A stretch of DNA of 64,000 nt from Viridibacillus arenosi (GCF_001955655.1 NZ_MSPW01000009.1:98024-162023); one strand, 5' to 3'. Positions 36,965-47,643 are shown, numbered from the stretch's first letter. Notes: generated from the letters alone by a model not told the origin. Translations and numbers: made by a program.

Positions 36965-37639
36965 TTAGCGTACTTCAACCCAGCCGTTTTTAATTGCTGT
37001 AACTACAGCTTGTGTACGGTCATTTACGTTCATTTTTTGTAAAATACTTGATACGTGGTTTTTAACTGTTTTTTCTGAGATGTATAAAGTTTCACCAATT
37101 GCACGGTTACTTTGACCATCAGTTAACAATTGTAATACTTCACATTCACGTTTAGTTAGTAAATGGAATGGACGACGAATTTCAGTTTGATGGAATGAAC
37201 CTTTGTTTTCGCGTTCGCTTAAGCGACGGTACTCAGCTACTAGGTTTTTAGTTACTTTCGGATGTAAGTAAGAACCACCAGAAGCTACGATCTTGATAGC
37301 TTCAACAATTTCGTCAGCATCCATTTCTTTTAACATATAACCAAGAGCGCCTGATTTTAATGCATGTGATACATATGATTCATCATCATGGATAGAAAGC
37401 ATGATAACTTTTGCATCTGCGTATTTCTCTAAAAGTTCAGCTGTTGCTTCAACACCATTTTTTTGAGGCATATTAATATCCATTAATACAACATCTGGAT
37501 TATACTCTTCATAAAGTTGGATAACATCTTTACCGTCATCGCCTTCTGCTACTACGTCGAATGTATCTTCAAAATCTAAAATGCGTTTTACACCTTCACG
37601 GAATAATTGGTGATCATCTACTATTATTATTTTTGTCAT
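36965..37639 (-). CDS. degU: DegU response regulator
   Basis: Controls exoproteases, competence, motility and biofilm genes; the unphosphorylated form aids comK expression. The 224-residue protein has a receiver domain ([20 protein letters not shown]; phosphoacceptor Asp in [13 protein letters not shown]) and a LuxR-type HTH ([20 protein letters not shown] ... [16 protein letters not shown]). It follows degS by 26 nt with an SD, in the usual order. Confidence 0.95.
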   Translation of the reverse strand: MTKIIIVDDHQLFREGVKRILDFEDTFDVVAEGDDGKDVIQLYEEYNPDVVLMDINMPQKNGVEATAELLEKYADAKVIMLSIHDDESYVSHALKSGALGYMLKEMDADEIVEAIKIVASGGSYLHPKVTKNLVAEYRRLSERENKGSFHQTEIRRPFHLLTKRECEVLQLLTDGQSNRAIGETLYISEKTVKNHVSSILQKMNVNDRTQAVVTAIKNGWVEVR

Positions 37640-37665
37640 ATAAAATCCTCCTATTTAATACTACT

Positions 37666-38820
37666 TTAATTCTTTTGTTCATGATTTAGTGGAATTTTGA
37701 ATATTATTCGAGTTCCATTATTAATTTCAGAAATCATTTCCATTTCTCCACTAAGTAATTCTACGCGCTCGCGCATACCAATTAAACCGAATGAATTCTT
37801 TTTCACAATATTAGTATCGAATCCTACACCATTATCCTTTATAGTTACATTGGCATATTCTTCCAACCATTCGAATTTAACCCATACTTCAAGTGCTTTG
37901 CCATGTTTTATAGCGTTATTTACGCATTCTTGTACAAGTCTAAAAATGGCTACCTCATAATTTGTACCCATTCTTCTTTGCTCACCCATTGACTGAAAAT
38001 GGATTGCAGTACCTTTATTATACTCTTCAACTGAAGAAAGATATTTCTTTAGTGTTGGAATTATACCTAGATCATCTAAAGCCATTGGACGTAAATCGTA
38101 AATAATGCGTCTTACTTCATGTAATGCATCGCGCACCATATCTTTTAATTGTAGTATTTCTTGTAATGCTTTTTCTACCCCTCGTTCTTGGTATGTGCGA
38201 TTGATTAAATCTGTGCGAAGTAATACATTGGCTAACATCTGTGCAGGTCCATCGTGAATCTCTCGAGAAATACGTTTTCGTTCATCTTCTGTTGCTTCGA
38301 TGATCTTAATCGTAAAGTCTTCTTTCATCTTTGCATTTTCGAGTGCTGGACCGACATGCTTCAAATCAAAGGTCAAATAATTCAATACGACATTTACTTG
38401 GTTTACGAGGTGATTTGCTTTTTCAATCGTATCAAGTAAATTGCGCATCCTTCTTTCAAGGTCATCTCTTTTCTCACGTAGCTGTTTTTCTTCAGCTTGG
38501 ACAACAGAATGACGTATTTGAAGTTGATTTGCTTGATTGTATGCTTTGTGGATTTCTGCTTCAGAATAAGTTTGGAAATTTTTTGATACTTCCGCTAATC
38601 TTCCTCTAGCAAATTTCGTTTTGGTCTCTAAAATGTCATTTTCAGTAATTACATCGGCGATTTTTTCACGAACTTCTTCCAGTTCGATTTTCATTTCTTC
38701 AAATGTCCGTCTACTCTGTTCACTGATCGTAAAAATATCACTTTTAGATTCGTCTATTGTTTTTACCATTCGATTAAAAATTAAATCTAATGATTTTATA
38801 TCAATTTTATCTCCCAACAT
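37666..38820 (-). CDS. degS: DegS sensor histidine kinase
   Basis: Cytoplasmic kinase partner of DegU. The 384-residue length equals B. subtilis DegS (385). An N-terminal DegS sensor coiled coil is followed by the HisKA_3 phosphoacceptor (EDERKRISREIHDGPAQMLA) and an HATPase domain (VQECVNNAIKHG, DNGVGFD, GLIGMRERVEL). No membrane segment. ATG 38820 (MLGDKIDIKSLD) has AAGGGG 6 nt upstream; the frame extends 16 codons further without support. Confidence 0.94.
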   Translation of the reverse strand: MLGDKIDIKSLDLIFNRMVKTIDESKSDIFTISEQSRRTFEEMKIELEEVREKIADVITENDILETKTKFARGRLAEVSKNFQTYSEAEIHKAYNQANQLQIRHSVVQAEEKQLREKRDDLERRMRNLLDTIEKANHLVNQVNVVLNYLTFDLKHVGPALENAKMKEDFTIKIIEATEDERKRISREIHDGPAQMLANVLLRTDLINRTYQERGVEKALQEILQLKDMVRDALHEVRRIIYDLRPMALDDLGIIPTLKKYLSSVEEYNKGTAIHFQSMGEQRRMGTNYEVAIFRLVQECVNNAIKHGKALEVWVKFEWLEEYANVTIKDNGVGFDTNIVKKNSFGLIGMRERVELLSGEMEMISEINNGTRIIFKIPLNHEQKN

Positions 38821-39001
38821 ACCAAACCCCTTACAATTTGTGCTACATTTAGAAGAAATAATGAGCATATATTATAATTCTATATATACACCTATTTTCC
38901 TGTATCACAAAGTTAATTATAGCATTTTTATGATTTTTTTTTATTAAAATTTCGTGTCAACTAGATGTCAAAAATAAATTGATTTATTTAAGGAGTTTAC
39001 C

Positions 39002-39637
39002 ATGAGAGATAACTATTATACACTAAAAAGCTTTGGAACAGATGAAATAATCATCTCAAAATCGAGATTTATCGCGCATTGCGGGAGAGCAGAGACTGAA
39101 GAAGAGGCCATTACTTTTATAAATAAGATAAAAAAAGAGCATCATTCCGCAACACATAATTGTTCGGCTTATCTAATTGGCGAACATGATCAAATTCAAA
39201 AAGCAAATGATGATGGTGAACCTAGTGGTACGGCCGGAGTACCTATGCTTGAAGTTTTGAAAAAACAACAGTTGAAAGATACTGTCGTTGTAGTAACTCG
39301 TTACTTTGGAGGCATTAAATTGGGAGCTGGTGGTTTGGTCCGTGCTTACGGTAAATCTACTACCGTTGGAATTGAAGCTGCAACTGTGGTTGAACGTCGC
39401 CTTCATAGTTTGATGAAAGTTTCCGTTAGCTATACATGGTTAGGAAAAGTAGAAAATGCTATTCGCAATTCTTCTTATATATTAGATAATATTGAGTATA
39501 CTGATGATGTGGATTTTTATACCTTTGTACCAAAGGAAGAAGTAGATGACTTTACGAATTGGATGATTGAAATGACTAATGGACAATGTAAAACAAATTG
39601 CGAAAAGCAAGAATTTTTAGAATTCGACATGCGGTAA
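39002..39637 (+). CDS. yvyE: YvyE/YigZ, IMPACT family protein
   Basis: A 211-residue member of the UPF0029/IMPACT family (YigZ of E. coli), with an N-terminal ribosomal-S5-like fold (SKSRFIAHCGRAETEEEAI; DGEPSGTAGVPMLEVL; VVTRYFGGIKLGAGGLVRAY) and a DUF1949 C-terminal domain. Biochemical role is unsettled. AAGGAG precedes ATG 39002. It is divergent from degS, as in B. subtilis. Confidence 0.93.
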   Translation: MRDNYYTLKSFGTDEIIISKSRFIAHCGRAETEEEAITFINKIKKEHHSATHNCSAYLIGEHDQIQKANDDGEPSGTAGVPMLEVLKKQQLKDTVVVVTRYFGGIKLGAGGLVRAYGKSTTVGIEAATVVERRLHSLMKVSVSYTWLGKVENAIRNSSYILDNIEYTDDVDFYTFVPKEEVDDFTNWMIEMTNGQCKTNCEKQEFLEFDMR

Positions 39638-39774
39638 TATAAATTTAATTTTACTGTTACAAATCTGCATAGTATAATATAATTCGCTATACATTTACAT
39701 TTGAAACTTTTTGGATAAGCCATACGTCCAATATTTATATATAGCATTTATTCCTAATTTAGAGGAGATCATGT

Positions 39775-40872
39775 ATGACTAATTTAAGAATGGGCCAAAG
39801 AAAAAAGAAGCCCTCAAAGAAAAAACTGATATTACGCACTTCTTTAATTCTGATTGCCCTTATGGTTGTCTCAACTGGCACCTACGCATATTGGTTAACC
39901 AAAAAAGCAGAAGAAGCGGCAAATAATGCATATGACAAAGACAATACACGTGTAAAGTCGGATTTACGTGAATCGGCCGTAAAGCCAATGACAGATAATG
40001 TCTCTATTCTATTTGTCGGCATCGACGATAGTGAAAAACGCGGTCAAGGTTCAGAACATTCCCGTTCCGATGCATTACTACTAGCAACGTTAAATAATAA
40101 ATCGAAATCGGTAAAGTTATTAAGCATTCCTCGTGACTCATATGTTTATATTCCTAATGTAGACAAGAAAGATAAAATTACGCACGCACATCTTGGAGGC
40201 ACAAACGCAACAATTGACACTGTAGAGAATTTATTAAACGTACCGGTTGACTATTATTACCGCTTAAATTTCGATGCATTTATCGAAATCGTTGATGCTC
40301 TTGGTGGTGTTGAAGTAGATGTTCCATATGAACTTCATGAACTTGATGAAAATGATAAGCGTACAGTAAACCTAAAACCTGGTTTACAAACGGTAAATGG
40401 TCGTGAAGCCTTAGCGCTTGCAAGAACACGTAAACAAGATAGCGATATTCAACGTGGTGAACGCCAACAAATGATTTTAGCTGCCATACTGAAAAAAGCA
40501 TCTTCCGTTACATCATTTACTAAATACGATAACATTCTTGAAGCTGTTGGTAACAACATGAAAACAAATATGACTTTTAATGAAATGAAATCATTCTTTG
40601 AATACATTAAAGGTGGTATGCCAAACGTAGAATCATTGTCCCTTAAAGGTAGTGATGATACTTCTACTGGTATTTACTACTACCAATTAGACGAGCCTGC
40701 ATTAGTAGAAACGCAAAATATCTTACGTGCTCAACTTGGGCTAATAGATAACAACCTAGCTGATAATTCAGGTGAAGCAGATAATGCAGCAGACACAAAT
40801 AATACTGAAGGCTCTGGATATAATTCAGATTACAAATCGAACTACCAATCAGACAACAACAATAATCAATAA
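39775..40872 (+). CDS. LytR-CpsA-Psr (LCP) family wall polymer ligase
   Basis: Transfers undecaprenyl-linked teichoic acid or other glycopolymers to peptidoglycan outside the membrane. The 365-residue protein has a basic cytoplasmic tail, one membrane helix (about 23-42) and an LCP domain with the conserved Arg/Asp set: GIDDSEKRGQGSEHSRSDAL, LSIPRDSYVYIP and ALARTRKQDSDIQRGERQQ. The C-terminus is Asn/Asp-rich and disordered. It lies next to tagO, supporting a TagU-like role. A second LCP gene is at 51098. Confidence 0.92.
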   Translation: MTNLRMGQRKKKPSKKKLILRTSLILIALMVVSTGTYAYWLTKKAEEAANNAYDKDNTRVKSDLRESAVKPMTDNVSILFVGIDDSEKRGQGSEHSRSDALLLATLNNKSKSVKLLSIPRDSYVYIPNVDKKDKITHAHLGGTNATIDTVENLLNVPVDYYYRLNFDAFIEIVDALGGVEVDVPYELHELDENDKRTVNLKPGLQTVNGREALALARTRKQDSDIQRGERQQMILAAILKKASSVTSFTKYDNILEAVGNNMKTNMTFNEMKSFFEYIKGGMPNVESLSLKGSDDTSTGIYYYQLDEPALVETQNILRAQLGLIDNNLADNSGEADNAADTNNTEGSGYNSDYKSNYQSDNNNNQ

Positions 40873-40878
40873 TCACAA

Positions 40879-40914
40879 AAATCCCTTAGTCGTCTTCGGC
40901 TAAGGGATTTTATT
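40879..40914 (+). terminator. Terminator of the LCP gene
   Basis: AAATCCCTTAG / CTAAGGGATTT hairpin, followed by TTATT. It lies just after the stop codon at 40872. Confidence 0.85.
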
Positions 40915-41098
40915 ATGTTCATCAAGGAGTTTAGAATATAGTTTATTAAGTCAATAATTTAGTGTTACCTCCCCCTAACATCTCTGACCTATATGTACTT
41001 TAATGTGAGCATTAATACAGTTGATAACAATGACATTAAAGCTACTAGCTCCCGTTCATATCTTTAATTACTCTAGAAGAATTTATCTCTTTTCAAAT

Positions 41099-41142
41099 AA
41101 AAAGACGATATCGCAGTCGTTTCTGCAATATCGTCTTTTACT
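41099..41142. terminator. Bidirectional terminator beyond tagO
   Basis: AAAAGACGATAT-GCA / TGC-ATATCGTCTTTT stem with one mismatch. A-runs and T-runs flank it on both strands. It ends 3 nt before the tagO stop and is the terminator of tagO on the minus strand. Confidence 0.85.
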
Positions 41143-41144
41143 AT

Positions 41145-42185
41145 TTATTTTTTACTACGTACTAAGTTTAATAGCGGTCTATAATTCGATCCTGCTAGTC
41201 CGATTATTTCTACAATTAACTCAATCGCAACAAGCAATACCGTAATGAGTAGTATAGCTCCCCATAGCTTAGCCATAGAGAAAACAATCGCTGCTAGGCC
41301 GAACATCGCAGCCATCCCGTAAATGATTAATACAGTTTGACGATGTGTGAAACCAATATTTAATAAGCAGTGATGTAAATGTGACTTATCTGGTGAAAAT
41401 GGTGGTTGTTTATTTAACAAGCGGCGAACAATTGCAAAGAATGTATCTGAGATTGGTACGCCAAGCATGATAATCGGAATAACTAGTGAAACAAATGTAA
41501 CGTTTTTGAATCCCATTAAAGCTAATACTGAAATCATGAAGCCGAGGAATAACGAACCTGTATCACCCATGAATATTTTAGCAGGATGGAAATTGTAAAA
41601 TAAAAAACCAATAGAACTTACAGCTAGCATCGTAGCCATGATGATAACAAATGTATTTCCCATTATAAAAGCCATTCCAGCAAGTGTAATCAACGCAATG
41701 GTTGAAACACCAGCAGCAAGGCCATCTAGTCCATCAATTAGATTAATCGCATTCGTAATACCTACAATCCAAATGATTGTTAACGGAATACTTAGGAAAC
41801 CGAAATCAAGTTCTCCACCGAATGGTAGGTTTATTTGTTCAATTTGAATTCCGCCAAAAAATATTACGATTACTGCAGCAATTAACTGACCAAGCAGTTT
41901 AGCCTTCGCTGAAATCTCAAACATATCATCAAGGGCGCCTGTCACAATAATGACAAAGCTCCCAATTAATAGAGGAAGCATTGCTTCATGCATAGGTCGT
42001 AAAATCAAAATCCCTATGAGGAATGCAAGATAGATGGCTAAGCCACCAAGTCTTGGCATAATTTTAGCATGCACTTTTCGATAATTTGGACGATCGACCG
42101 CACCGACACGAAATGCGAGTCGTTTCACAAGCGGAGTCAGTAAAATTGAAGCTATAAATGCTACAATCCATGCAAGGTATGTCAT
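41145..42185 (-). CDS. tagO: TagO/WecA-type undecaprenyl-phosphate GlcNAc-1-phosphate transferase
   Basis: Starts wall teichoic acid (and some other glycan) synthesis on the inner membrane face. The 346-residue polytopic protein has about ten membrane helices and family motifs: PRLGGLAIY, DDMFEISAKAKLLGQ (Mg-binding DD), NAINLIDGLDGLAAG, the FMGDTGSLFLG nucleotide motif and PFSPDKSHLHH. It is transcribed alone, convergent with the LCP gene. Confidence 0.94.
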   Translation of the reverse strand: MTYLAWIVAFIASILLTPLVKRLAFRVGAVDRPNYRKVHAKIMPRLGGLAIYLAFLIGILILRPMHEAMLPLLIGSFVIIVTGALDDMFEISAKAKLLGQLIAAVIVIFFGGIQIEQINLPFGGELDFGFLSIPLTIIWIVGITNAINLIDGLDGLAAGVSTIALITLAGMAFIMGNTFVIIMATMLAVSSIGFLFYNFHPAKIFMGDTGSLFLGFMISVLALMGFKNVTFVSLVIPIIMLGVPISDTFFAIVRRLLNKQPPFSPDKSHLHHCLLNIGFTHRQTVLIIYGMAAMFGLAAIVFSMAKLWGAILLITVLLVAIELIVEIIGLAGSNYRPLLNLVRSKK

Positions 42186-42390
42186 ACCCTTCCTCCTTAA
42201 TAACTCTTTTCATTTATATTTTATAGACGCCAACAATATGCATCCAATATATTTACAATTTATTTACAATGTATTATAGCATGAATTACTAGAAAACACA
42301 CTTCGTTTAACCGAAATTATTACTTTCTTACACTCTAGTCAATTCGTTTATAGGACGACGTTTCCCTTTAAATAGTTCCCACTTCTACAG

Positions 42391-42420
42391 AAAAAATCTC
42401 CCAACAATGCAGTTAGGAGA
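42391..42420 (-). terminator. Terminator of the chemoreceptor gene
   Basis: Minus strand TCTCC-AAC / GTT-GGAGA stem, loop TGCATT, then TTTTTTC. It lies 70 nt beyond the stop at 42491. Confidence 0.8.
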
Positions 42421-42490
42421 AGCATTACGGCATTTTCTTATTATTGTACCCCCCTCCTAGGAAGGCTAAACATTTTTCCATAAATTACAC

Positions 42491-44185
42491 TTAACTAGAC
42501 ATCTCAAACTTCGTTGTTGATTGACGCATTGTCATCACTTGATCAGAAACATCATGAATACGTGCCGACAATAGTTCTATAGTTGATAGATTATCGCTTA
42601 AAAACAATGTCGTCTCTTCAATATGCTCAGTATTTTGAAAAATAGCGTCATTTAACTGGTGAATCAAGGTTTTCGTACTTTCCTTTTCTTTTTCTACAGT
42701 TTGTATTTGTCTGGATATCGCTTTAAATTGTTCACGTGTATCGCCTATATATTGTATGATAATCGTCATTTGCTGTGCTGCCTTTTGAATTGCTGTTGCA
42801 CTTTCTTCTGATGTTATGAGTCCCGCGTTAAAAGTATTCGCCATTGTTGTACCTTGTACAGTTATATCATCGGACAAATTATGAATATTGTGAGCAGCAT
42901 TCGAAACTTCTTCCGCTAACTTACGGACCTCCTCTGCAACAACTGCGAACCCCTTCCCTGCTTCACCAGAGCGTGCCGCTTCAATTTCCGCATTCAGTGC
43001 TAACAAATGCGTTTGTTTCGCAATTTGTTTTACCGATAGAGAGACACGGACAATTTCATCAGTACGCTTTTGCAAAAGTATTCTTTCTTGTTCTGCTTCT
43101 ATTAAAAGTTGCTGTAACCCCATCATTTTGCTGACAGCTTCAGTCATCGAAACACTACTATCTTCTACATATTGTTCAGCTTGAAGCCCCTGTGTTGACA
43201 GTTGCTCTACTTGCCCAACCATTTGCTGCAAATTATTTGAAAAGCGTTCCATAAAAGCGACAATACCATCTGATGAATATTGCTGTGCTTTTGCATTTTG
43301 CAAAGACTCCTTAAGTGAGACTGATACTATTTTTGATCCTTCTAAAGATTGTACTGAATAATTTTGTAGTACATGACTGTCATTCGATATTTCATGTGCT
43401 GACGATTTAATTATTTGCAACATTTCTACAAGTTGATGCTTCATATGATTCATCGCTGTCGATACTTGTCCTATCTCGTCATTCGTATGAATAGGTAATT
43501 CTGCAACGTTCAAATTACCTTTAGAAATACTATCCGCTGTTTGTGCAACTAATTCAAGTTGTTGGCGAATTTGGCGATTTGTGATCATCATTAATACGGT
43601 CGAAATGGCTACCGCCAGAAGGAATGACACACATAATACGATTAAAGTTCTTCGTTGACTTTCATTCATATTTTGTAGTATTTGCTCCCGTTCAGTTGAT
43701 GCTCCAGCACGGATTGTGTCTAAATTTTTCTCTATATTGTCATACGATTGATAAACTGAATTTAGTTGACGTCTTTTTGCAATATTGTCTTTTTTCTCAA
43801 CTGATACTTTCAAACGCTTTATGTATAATTCATTAATCCTTTTTAGTTCCACTCCGATTGCTTCCAAGTTTCCAGGTTGCACAACATCTCCTGATTTTTT
43901 TAGTAAACTTTCAAGAGTAGACATCGATGTGCCATACGAGGCATCATGCTTAGCTATCGGATCTCCTGCATAATGGATGATTGCAATATATAATGTACTA
44001 AATTCCTTTGATAACATATCTATGTCATTGATGCTCTTTGATAAACTATCTAATTCTTGAGACCATTTTCTATTCTCATTTACTTGAAAAGTGAGTGTGA
44101 CTGTCATAATGGCAAACAATAGTAAAGTAATACTAAGTGAAAGAAAATACTTCCTTCTCAAGTCCATTTTATTCCATTTAAACAT
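42491..44185 (-). CDS. Methyl-accepting chemotaxis protein
   Basis: A 564-residue transmembrane chemoreceptor. Layout: membrane helix (about 12-33), an extracellular helical bundle of about 150 residues (four-helix type, ligand unknown), a second helix ([18 protein letters not shown]), HAMP, and a cytoplasmic signalling hairpin with the invariant tip ([20 protein letters not shown] then [10 protein letters not shown]). ATG 44185 has AAGGAGGGG 7 nt upstream; the longer frame to 44209 includes the SD. A cre-like site lies about 110 bp upstream. Confidence 0.92.
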   Translation of the reverse strand: MFKWNKMDLRRKYFLSLSITLLLFAIMTVTLTFQVNENRKWSQELDSLSKSINDIDMLSKEFSTLYIAIIHYAGDPIAKHDASYGTSMSTLESLLKKSGDVVQPGNLEAIGVELKRINELYIKRLKVSVEKKDNIAKRRQLNSVYQSYDNIEKNLDTIRAGASTEREQILQNMNESQRRTLIVLCVSFLLAVAISTVLMMITNRQIRQQLELVAQTADSISKGNLNVAELPIHTNDEIGQVSTAMNHMKHQLVEMLQIIKSSAHEISNDSHVLQNYSVQSLEGSKIVSVSLKESLQNAKAQQYSSDGIVAFMERFSNNLQQMVGQVEQLSTQGLQAEQYVEDSSVSMTEAVSKMMGLQQLLIEAEQERILLQKRTDEIVRVSLSVKQIAKQTHLLALNAEIEAARSGEAGKGFAVVAEEVRKLAEEVSNAAHNIHNLSDDITVQGTTMANTFNAGLITSEESATAIQKAAQQMTIIIQYIGDTREQFKAISRQIQTVEKEKESTKTLIHQLNDAIFQNTEHIEETTLFLSDNLSTIELLSARIHDVSDQVMTMRQSTTKFEMSS

Positions 44186-44294
44186 ATATATACCCCTCCT
44201 TAATGACAATCTAGCACAAAAAATAGACTAAAAGTTTCATTTTACAAATAATTAACAGTCCCTTTACACTATATTCATAAATATTTTCCGTGAA

Positions 44295-44310
44295 ATGAAA
44301 GCGCTTTAAT
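44295..44310. promoter_or_regulatory. Candidate CcpA (cre) site between the chemoreceptor gene and brnQ
   Basis: ATGAAAGCGCTTTAAT matches the cre consensus WTGNAARCGYWWWCAW in all but the terminal C and following bases. A second copy of the core (TAAAGCGCT, 44315-44323) makes a 9-bp hairpin with it. Either the divergent chemoreceptor gene or brnQ could be the target. Confidence 0.45.
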
Positions 44311-44423
44311 ACTATAAAGCGCTGGATTAAGAAAAATCCTACTAGCTTGTCTTTTTTTAAGGTTCCATTCTTAACTTATTCATGTTAAAGTTGTTTAGGA
44401 ACTTTTATAACATTTGTAATTAG

Positions 44424-44438
44424 AATTTTCAGATTACA
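44424..44438 (+). promoter_or_regulatory. Candidate CodY box upstream of brnQ
   Basis: AATTTTCAGATTACA matches 11 of 15 positions of the CodY consensus AATTTTCWGAAAATT, with the first ten perfect. It lies about 90 bp before the brnQ start. CodY senses branched-chain amino acids and represses their transporters in related genera. Confidence 0.4.
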
Positions 44439-44528
44439 AAGAATATTTATTTACCTAAAGAAAAAATTAGTGTTTTGCTTTCATAGATGAAACCATTACG
44501 CAAGTAAATTTTTAAAGGAGTCTTTTTT

Positions 44529-45848
44529 ATGAAGAACAAATCTTTATCTCTCGGGGAACAAGTTGCAGTAGGGTTAATGCTTTTCGCATTATTCTTAGGT
44601 GCAGGTAATATTATCTTCCCTCCACAATTAGGTCAACAAGCCGGTGAATCATTCAACCTAGCAATGTTTGGTTTTTTAATAACTGGAGTTGGTTTACCGT
44701 TAATCGGGGTCATCACTGTTGCTAAAGCTGGTGGTCAATTACAAGATATGGCCGGTAAAGTTCACCCAATATTTGGGGTCGTTTTTACTTCCATCGTCTA
44801 CTTGGCAATTGGACCATTCTTCGCAATACCACGTACTGGTACAGTATCTTATGAAATTGGTGTCTTACCATTTTTATCAGACGCGATGCGTGAATCTTCT
44901 ATTCCGTTATTGATTTCTACAATCGTTTTCTTCGGAATAACAACATTCTTTGCACTGAACCCAACGAAATTAGTTGACCGTGTTGGTAAAATCCTTACAC
45001 CAATTCTTCTATTAGTAATTGCTCTTTTAGCAGCAAAAAGTATTATTACACCAATGGACGGTCCTGGTGAAGCAGTTGGTAAATATACTACGCAGCCATT
45101 TACTGAAGGTTTCCTACAAGGATACTTAACTATGGACTTCTTAGCTGCTTTAATATTCGGAATTGTCATTATTCAAGCATTACATGCTAAAGGTGTAACA
45201 GATAATAAAAAGATTGTTAAAACAACTATTTTCGCTGCATTTATTGCCGCAGCTGGTTTAGCTTTAGTTTATATTTCTTTAGGTTATATTGGAGCATCAA
45301 GCTTCCAAACAATTGGTGCACAAGGTAGTGGTGCTGAAATTATTGCAAAATCTGCAAACATTCTTTACGGTGATTTTGGTAATATTCTATTGTCAGCAGT
45401 TATCCTACTTGCTTGTTTAACTACTTCAATCGGTTTATTAACAGCATCATCTCAATTCTTTACAAAACTTTTCCCTAAAGTTCCGTATCCAGCTTTTGTT
45501 TTTATTTTCGCGGTTTTCAGTACTGCTATTTCGAACTTTGGTTTAGAGCAACTAATTTCGATCTCTTTACCAGTACTTTTAGCTATCTATCCAATTGCCA
45601 TCGTGTTAATGAGCTTAGCTTTAATCGATAAATTCTTTAACGGTGCACCAGTTGTTTACACTGTTGCATTAATCGCTACTGCACTAGTTAGTGTATATGA
45701 CGGTTTACATGCAGCAAAAATGGATATCCCAGCTTACGCAGATCTATTAAGCCACTTACCTCTTTACGCAGAAGGTATTGGTTGGTTAGTACCTGCAATA
45801 GTTGGCACAATCATTGGTTGGATTATTTCATTATTTACAAGAAAATAA
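44529..45848 (+). CDS. brnQ: BrnQ, branched-chain amino acid:cation symporter
   Basis: Imports leucine, isoleucine and valine with Na+ or H+. The 439-residue protein has about twelve membrane helices and the LIVCS family start (EQVAVGLMLFALFLGAGNII, FPPQLGQQAG). AAAGGAG precedes ATG 44529. It stands alone, followed by a terminator, with CodY- and cre-like sites upstream. Confidence 0.94.
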   Translation: MKNKSLSLGEQVAVGLMLFALFLGAGNIIFPPQLGQQAGESFNLAMFGFLITGVGLPLIGVITVAKAGGQLQDMAGKVHPIFGVVFTSIVYLAIGPFFAIPRTGTVSYEIGVLPFLSDAMRESSIPLLISTIVFFGITTFFALNPTKLVDRVGKILTPILLLVIALLAAKSIITPMDGPGEAVGKYTTQPFTEGFLQGYLTMDFLAALIFGIVIIQALHAKGVTDNKKIVKTTIFAAFIAAAGLALVYISLGYIGASSFQTIGAQGSGAEIIAKSANILYGDFGNILLSAVILLACLTTSIGLLTASSQFFTKLFPKVPYPAFVFIFAVFSTAISNFGLEQLISISLPVLLAIYPIAIVLMSLALIDKFFNGAPVVYTVALIATALVSVYDGLHAAKMDIPAYADLLSHLPLYAEGIGWLVPAIVGTIIGWIISLFTRK

Positions 45849-45864
45849 GATACTTTTCACAAAA

Positions 45865-45898
45865 ATACCCAGAGCACAAAGCTCTGGGTATTTTTGTG
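45865..45898 (+). terminator. Terminator of brnQ
   Basis: AAAATACCCAGAGC-ACAAA-GCTCTGGGTATTTTT, a 14-bp near-perfect stem followed by a T tract, 17 nt after the stop. Confidence 0.85.
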
Positions 45899-46054
45899 TT
45901 AATAAAACTTAAATTAATTAATTATTTTGATTAATCATTATTTTCTGCATTATTTATCTATTTTCCACCCCTTGAATCTATCTCAAATTGTGATATGTTA
46001 TATAAGTTATTGATATAGATTAAGATTTTTTTATAAAAAAGGGGTGTGACGCAT

Positions 46055-47629
46055 ATGGGGTGGTTTGAAGGTATTTCTTCTATATTACTCATATTGCTAG
46101 TCGTTTTAGTTGTTATTCCATTAATTTCAGTAGTCTTTTTATATTTCCTTGACCGTCATCAAAAGCAACATGCTATTCTAAGAAACTTTCCTATTCTAGG
46201 AAGAATGAGATATATTCTTGAAAAGGTAGGACCTGAATTCCGTCAATACTTATTTGACGATGATCATGCAGCGAAACCGTTTAATCGTGAAGATTTTTTA
46301 CATATTGTATTACCTGGGAAATACTTAGGAAACGTTATTGGCTTCGGCTCAAAACGTGATTTTAATGAGGCAGGATTTTATATTCGTAATGCAATGTTTA
46401 CGAAACAAGTGGATGAATTACATGTAGATGCAGAAGAACGTATTCCTACAAAAAAATATGTAATGGATGCTGATAATCTATTTTCACGTAAAGAGCACAC
46501 TGAAGAAGTTGATATCAATCCATGGTTATTGTCAGAAGATGATGCTGTTGTAATCGGCGCTAATTGCCGTGAGCCTTTCCACGTTCGCAGCTTAGTTGGT
46601 CAATCTGCTATGAGTTACGGTGCACTTGGTAAAAATGCTATCACTGCGTTATCAAAAGGAATTGGTATGGCCAAAGGTTCTTGGATGAACACCGGTGAAG
46701 GTGGTATTTCAGAGCACCATTTAGCAGGTAAAACGGATTTAATTGCTCAAATTGGCTCAGGTCTCTTTGGTTATCGTACAAAAGATGGTGAATTCAGTTG
46801 GGATAAGCTCGCTGAAAAAGCAGCCATGCCTCATGTAAAAGCATTTGAACTGAAATTGGCTCAAGGTGCTAAAACACGTGGTGGTCACGTTGAGGCGGAA
46901 AAAGTAACAGAAGAGATTGCTAGTATCCGTAATATTGAACCATTTGTCACGATTAATAGCCCAAACCGCTTCCGTCAATTTGATGACTTCCCTACTCTAT
47001 TTGACTTCATTGAAAAGATTAGAGAGCACGGTGGTCTGCCAGTTGGTATTAAAATTGTTGTAGGTAGCCCGCAAGATGCGGATGAATTAGCTGCTTATAT
47101 GAAGGAATCTAGTAAAGGTCCGGATTTCATTTCAATTGATGGTGCTGAAGGTGGTACTGGTGCTACATTCCAAGATTTAGCTGATGGTGTTGGCCTACCT
47201 ATCCACTCTGGCCTAGTGTTATTACAAGATGCATTGGTTCGTCATGGTGTACGTGATCGTGTGAAGATTATCGCATCAGGAAAAATCATAACACCTGACC
47301 GTGCAGCTGTTATGCTAGCTTTAGGTGCAGATTTAATCAATATCGCGCGAGGCTTTATGATATCAGTTGGCTGTATTATGGCACAACGCTGTCATTCAAA
47401 TGATTGTCCAGCAGGTGTAGCAACAACGAATCCAAAGTTGCAAAATGGTCTGATTGTCGATGAAAAAAAATACCGTGTGACGAACTATATTGTTTCAATG
47501 CGTGAAGGACTTTTCCGTGTAGCAGCTGCCGCAGGACTTGATTCCCCTACAAAATTAAGTAGTGAACATATTGTTTATAAAGATGCATATGGCCGTGTAT
47601 TCTCTGTTGAGGATTTAGAGAAAAAATAA
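46055..47629 (+). CDS. FMN-binding glutamate synthase family protein (YerD-like), membrane-anchored
   Basis: A 524-residue protein with an N-terminal membrane helix (about 8-32) and a glutamate synthase central/FMN domain: MSYGALGKNAITALSKG, NTGEGGISEHH, FISIDGAEGGTGATFQDLAD, and the 3Fe-4S-type cysteine set CIMAQRCHSNDCPAGV. It lacks the amidotransferase domain of true GltB, so it probably does not make glutamate from glutamine alone; substrate unknown. GTG 46046 is too near the SD; ATG 46055 (10 nt from GGGG) is chosen. Confidence 0.87.
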   Translation: MGWFEGISSILLILLVVLVVIPLISVVFLYFLDRHQKQHAILRNFPILGRMRYILEKVGPEFRQYLFDDDHAAKPFNREDFLHIVLPGKYLGNVIGFGSKRDFNEAGFYIRNAMFTKQVDELHVDAEERIPTKKYVMDADNLFSRKEHTEEVDINPWLLSEDDAVVIGANCREPFHVRSLVGQSAMSYGALGKNAITALSKGIGMAKGSWMNTGEGGISEHHLAGKTDLIAQIGSGLFGYRTKDGEFSWDKLAEKAAMPHVKAFELKLAQGAKTRGGHVEAEKVTEEIASIRNIEPFVTINSPNRFRQFDDFPTLFDFIEKIREHGGLPVGIKIVVGSPQDADELAAYMKESSKGPDFISIDGAEGGTGATFQDLADGVGLPIHSGLVLLQDALVRHGVRDRVKIIASGKIITPDRAAVMLALGADLINIARGFMISVGCIMAQRCHSNDCPAGVATTNPKLQNGLIVDEKKYRVTNYIVSMREGLFRVAAAAGLDSPTKLSSEHIVYKDAYGRVFSVEDLEKK

Positions 47630-47643
47630 AATTCCCTTAAAAG

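Noticed and set aside
44281..44528. T-box or other riboswitch ahead of brnQ
   Set aside because: There is a hairpin (44300-44323) but no T-box sequence (TGGNACCGCG-like) and no terminator/antiterminator pair close to the gene; the hairpin is better read as a cre repeat.
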